From assembly GCA_004794785.1 (NCBI GenBank), contig SJOL01007572.1, forward strand, positions 588,822 to 652,821: a stretch of DNA of 64,000 bases. Reading direction: 5' to 3'. The DNA comes from Opisthorchis felineus (taxonomy: Eukaryota; Platyhelminthes; Trematoda; Opisthorchiida; Opisthorchiidae). The translations under genes and the position numbers were made by a program. A model generated the notes under the pieces. That model saw only the letters and a list, made by a program, of their open reading frames with translations. It searched no databases and was not told the origin of the DNA. Positions 60,301 to 64,000 of the stretch are shown here, piece after piece (position 1 is the first letter of the stretch; each line of letters begins with the position of its first letter).

Positions 60301-63300
60301 GCGGATTTTTTATTAAAGATATTCACTTCTATTCTGAAGGTTTCTCGTATCTCACGAAAAATTCTAGAATACCCTGATAAGGATTGGATACCATGGTGTG
60401 ATATCGAGTTTCCTCGGCAATGAAGCTGTCCAAACTAAGGACTAAAACCCAAAGCGTTCCACAGCTCATCCACACTGCAATGGAGATCTTATGACGTCAT
60501 ACAAAAACACCTAGATGCCATAACATGATGCTATTTGACATGCCAGAAGTGAGCATTTCTTACAGCAGATATATACTACTTTGAGGGCGACCTTTCAGAA
60601 AGTGTCAAAACAATATTCTCACTTATGGTGATCTTCAAAATCTGCATTTATCCTCTGTAGCAACTTGAACTCCATGACTCACACGCACGTTCTTATTAAC
60701 TAGTTTGCATGGAACATATTTGCTATTATTCTGGCGGTTCACACCGCCCATCAACAATGGTACGCTGTCAGACAGACCTCTGGAAGATTACTGACTTAGA
60801 ACAATCGGGTTCTCGTGCGTGTGTGAAAGACTACTAGGGCTACACAGGCCTTAAATCAAGCGGAAAACACTAAATCCCAAGACACCCATAATACACTGTC
60901 TTTTGGTGAATACTAAAAGCCTTAGAACTTGATGTATGGAAAGTTGTCATGCTATTGATCAATTCCGCTCAAAAAGCGCAATCACAGACCTGTTCATCTC
61001 TGAACCCCGGCCGAATTTTTTGAAGAGTGGCCACAATAAAACTCGTGATACGGTAGGCCGCATTTTGTGACTGCCTTTGTCTCTCATTGCGTTCACACCA
61101 TTATGGAGGATCATCCGTGAAAACGATGTATAAACTTGCTCATAATAATCCCGTACCGACACTAATAAATACCGCGGAAAACTATAAATATGCTGTAGAA
61201 TGATTTGAATATCTGACAAGAAGACAATATTAGTTAGATCGTTACCTGACAAAAGTTTGACTAGGGGATACACAAAAAAGAAGGATGGTATTGCCTCGTT
61301 TTAACATTCTTGTACCAAGGGATTTAAGGTGCTCCATTCTGAAATTTATTCTACAATAGAATTGTCCTGCGGTCCAAATTTATGATCATAAGCCCAATTT
61401 CATTTGCTGTTTGGAGTTTGGTTTGAGCAGCGGTTGAGCATACAACAGTCTCCTATAATAAAATAAACCAAAAAAACACGATTTAGCTAACTATTCATCA
61501 AACGTCAATGCATTTTGATTGTTTTATTGTGGTTATAGGCTGAAGTTTCATCATACAAATAGTTTCTGGGTGGTCTATATCCGATTTTGGCCCAACATCG
61601 AAAATTGATTTGATTTGCCGAGATGATGTATTCCAACAACTACCATGCAGGCTGCTTATGTTGACATACTAATGTACGTCCCCGTTCAGTTACTATCAAA
61701 TGTTCTCAGCCTGAAGTGATCAACCTTCAGGTAATCCGTAATTTGGCGTTTGAGATATCTATAGGTGGTAGATTTTTTATTAACAACGTGGAGGGGACGC
61801 TCGTGGCATTCATATTGTAGAACCGGTAAAAAAATTAAACTTCCGGATTGCGAAGCTATTTTGGTATTATTCACTCCTGCTGCAAGCCCGGAAGTAGAAG
61901 TTCGCTTGACGAAGATTCAGGAAATGGACTAAATTGCCAATTAATCTTTTTGCTATGTTTTTGAGAAGGTATTGGGATACCAGAAAAGTTAACATTCAAC
62001 TGATTCTACCAATAGAAGTTTCAACGATCATATGGTGATACCTCGATCATACCAGGGAAACCTCAGATTCTATGGTTAAGAATTGAAGGAAAGTATGGGC
62101 ACGATCCATCGAATTTAGGTGGTTCATTACCGTAATATTCAGTGGCTGCCTTTTGTGCATTTCTAACCTTTCCAAGCCCCCAAATACAAATAGCAGATAT
62201 CTGATTCTTACAAACTTTTAAAAATGCTATAGTTTGACCACCTAAGCCCAACTTGGTTAGAGGTCAAAACCAGCTCCTGGATCGTATCATTAAAGTTCGT
62301 TATCACACTGCTCATGAGTTGTAACTAGTATTCATTGGATTCATTCAGTCATACATGTACAGTATAAGGAACAAAGCACTAGTTGTTGGCACTCCACTCC
62401 TTCCTCAGTATAAACCATGTAAATTTCAATCACACATCTAGGTGACTTAACAGAAACGCCGAGAATTTCAGCACAAGGATGGCGAGCTACCAGTCCCCTA
62501 AAAAATAGGCATTTAATCCGGAATAGTCCCTTCTACTTTCGTTAGCTTCTTAACTGTTGAGCAAATACCATTCTGATGAATGAGTATAGGGGAGCAGTTT
62601 TTGAGGAGAAAATACCTTATACAAGCCACTGAGAGCAGCTCTTCTGGTGCTGCTGTCCGGAGGGCAGTTAGTGTACAAAAGAAAGCGTATTCCGAGGCAT
62701 CCCGCAATAATAACATTCTGTATTTGATCCAGTGGCAACAATTAATCCCGGGAGTTATTTTATAATATATATGCATATATATCCGTATTAAGATGCGCAT
62801 TTCTGAAGACTAGGTTTTGCAGACGGTTAACAACCCCAGAATGTCCGCCTCAATTTATCGTTTGTGGGGTGCAAATGCTAGAACTTTGAAGGTATAAACA
62901 TACTCTTATAAGCTAAAGGTTAGAAAAGTTCGTCCGTATACTTGCCGTCAGATATCGTTCGTAAAATATCTTTCTGCCTTTTAAGCAGGTAGTAGATTAT
63001 CCAAAGAACACACTGATTGTCCAGCTATCTGTCACGATGAGAACTCTGCTCCACTCTCTGTCTGACAGCGATGGAAATTCCTATGAGTGCACAGCATTTT
63101 TGGAATGTATTCTTTCTATTAGATGAGCATAAGCATTTAGATTGAAAGACCTACTATCTAGACATTTTATCAGGCCATCGTATCTATTTCTCAATTTCGG
63201 CGCATCAGACTAAGTGCTTTGACCACAGAAACGATCAAAGCTCATGTTTGCCAAATGTCGCCAAGCTCAAACCATCGATGAAAGGCAACGGAACGTCTAA

Positions 63301-63720
63301 ATAATTGACTTGAAAAGCACTGATTTTGGTGTACTGAACCTAAGAACAAACCGGCAAAAGACACTAATGGTAAGGACACCTTCAAACGAGAAGTGTTTCA
63401 GTGAAGTGATATCAGTGTCATTCCTGTGGTAGGTCCTATCTTGCTCGTTTTATGTCCACTTCAATTAGACCTCTTTTGCTTTAGTCCACAGTAGTTATCT
63501 TTTTGTATTCAGAGGTTGTGACCACAAACTTTTTTTCAGGTAATAGAATCGACGATGTACTAAAAGCGATGGACATTAACCAATTTTTTTTCAAACATTA
63601 TCAGTGTACTTGAGTGCCCTTTGAAATATTGAAATCCCATTTTCCAACTTCCACCGGAAGACAAATTTCGGCACTATAACTGACATCGCAAAATTTCAGT
63701 TTGACTATAATCTAATTAAG
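54311..63720. other. no supported host gene
   Basis: Short anonymous frames only. A low-complexity GTATTT/GCGTATTTT tract lies at 57481-57540 and a short ATATAT/ATGCATAT stretch at about 62761-62785. A doubtful LINE relic on the minus strand is listed separately. Confidence 0.5.
59131..59335 (-). pseudogene. possible LINE linker relic (weak)
   Basis: The minus-strand peptide LMKSIYGAEGVVLHTADGEA resembles the linker between endonuclease and reverse transcriptase in some non-LTR retrotransposons (K-x-IYGP ... SADG). The region on either side is not recognisable, so this may be chance. Confidence 0.25.
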
Positions 63721-64000
63721 CTGACCGTGAAGTCTTGTGGACACGGAAAGCCGAGGAAATGGAAGAGACCCAGAAAACTGGTAATTCCCGAAGATTATTT
63801 CAGTTGATTCGTGCGACCGGCCCCCGGAAACCATCTGTGAGTGAAACTATCAAGGATCGAAATGGAATGACCATCTTGAGTAAAAAGAACACCGTTGGGC
63901 CGGATACATCGAACAGCAGTTGTCGTGACCACCTGCTGCCACTCATCTGGAGCCCTCGGTTGAGGTAGAACCCTGGGCGGTGAACACGGAACCCCCTGGA
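63721..64000 (+). pseudogene. non-LTR retrotransposon (LINE) fragment, endonuclease-RT linker
   Basis: The frame from 63735 reads KAEEMEETQKTGNSRRLFQL and IRATGPRKPSVSETIKDRNG, the linker I associate with trematode non-LTR elements between the AP endonuclease and reverse transcriptase. After about 63890 the match continues in another frame: IEQQLS, then a stop where Trp is expected, then PPAATHLEPSVEVEPWAVNT up to the window edge. One frameshift and one nonsense change mark it as dead. The reverse transcriptase would lie to the right of the window. Confidence 0.8.

Noticed and set aside
1..64000. CRISPR arrays, operons, ribosome binding sites and rRNA genes
   Set aside because: The window is spliced eukaryotic DNA. 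No regularly spaced direct repeats with spacers and no rRNA-like sequence were seen.

Overview
The window is nuclear DNA from an invertebrate animal, most likely a digenean flatworm (trematode) with a large, repeat-rich genome. It has no dense or operon-like coding. Its one well-supported gene is split into short exons separated by introns of about 6 kb. The intervening DNA carries degraded Penelope-like and LINE retroelements, tRNA-derived repeats and (TA)n or (ATC)n microsatellites. The organism call is inference from gene architecture and from the style of the retroelement proteins; a fasciolid, echinostome or paragonimid fits best, but I cannot fix the species.

The main finding is an engrailed-class homeobox gene on the + strand. 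Three exons are read with confidence. Exon 13829-13949 holds the EH3 spacer and homeodomain residues 2-23 plus two bases of codon 24. Exon 20236-20338 holds the rest of homeodomain codon 24 and residues 25-58, including recognition helix 3. Exon 26540-26650 holds the C-terminal EH5 motif and the stop codon. Splice sites and phases match exactly across both introns (13950-20235 and 20339-26539). A possible upstream exon ends at a consensus donor at 2497/2498 and would supply the missing Gly base, giving an intron of about 11.3 kb. It lacks recognisable EH1 and EH2 motifs, so I treat it as tentative; the true 5' part may lie left of the window.

From left to right: 1-2181 has no supported gene, but has a 12-bp perfect hairpin at 312-346. 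The stretch 2498-13828 is intron or 5' intergenic DNA, with an (ATC)n array that has a 45-bp higher-order period (4096-4275), two tRNA-like relics near 5.0-5.3 kb and two AT microsatellites. The two confirmed introns contain a repeat present in opposite orientations (15641-15701 and 17403-17462), a SINE-like copy near 20.8 kb and more microsatellite DNA. After the stop at 26650, no host gene is recognisable to the end of the window.

That 37-kb downstream stretch contains two Penelope-like element remnants on the + strand (about 32590-33845 and 38190-38923), tRNA-derived elements (39881-39955, 43960-44260, 51497-51565 and 53195-53340), a composite interspersed repeat (53760-54310) with a second 3' end at 41051-41093, a doubtful LINE linker relic (about 59131-59335, minus) and a clear LINE fragment running off the right edge (63721-64000). 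The only host gene visible is therefore a developmental transcription factor, with a downstream flank filled by dead mobile elements.
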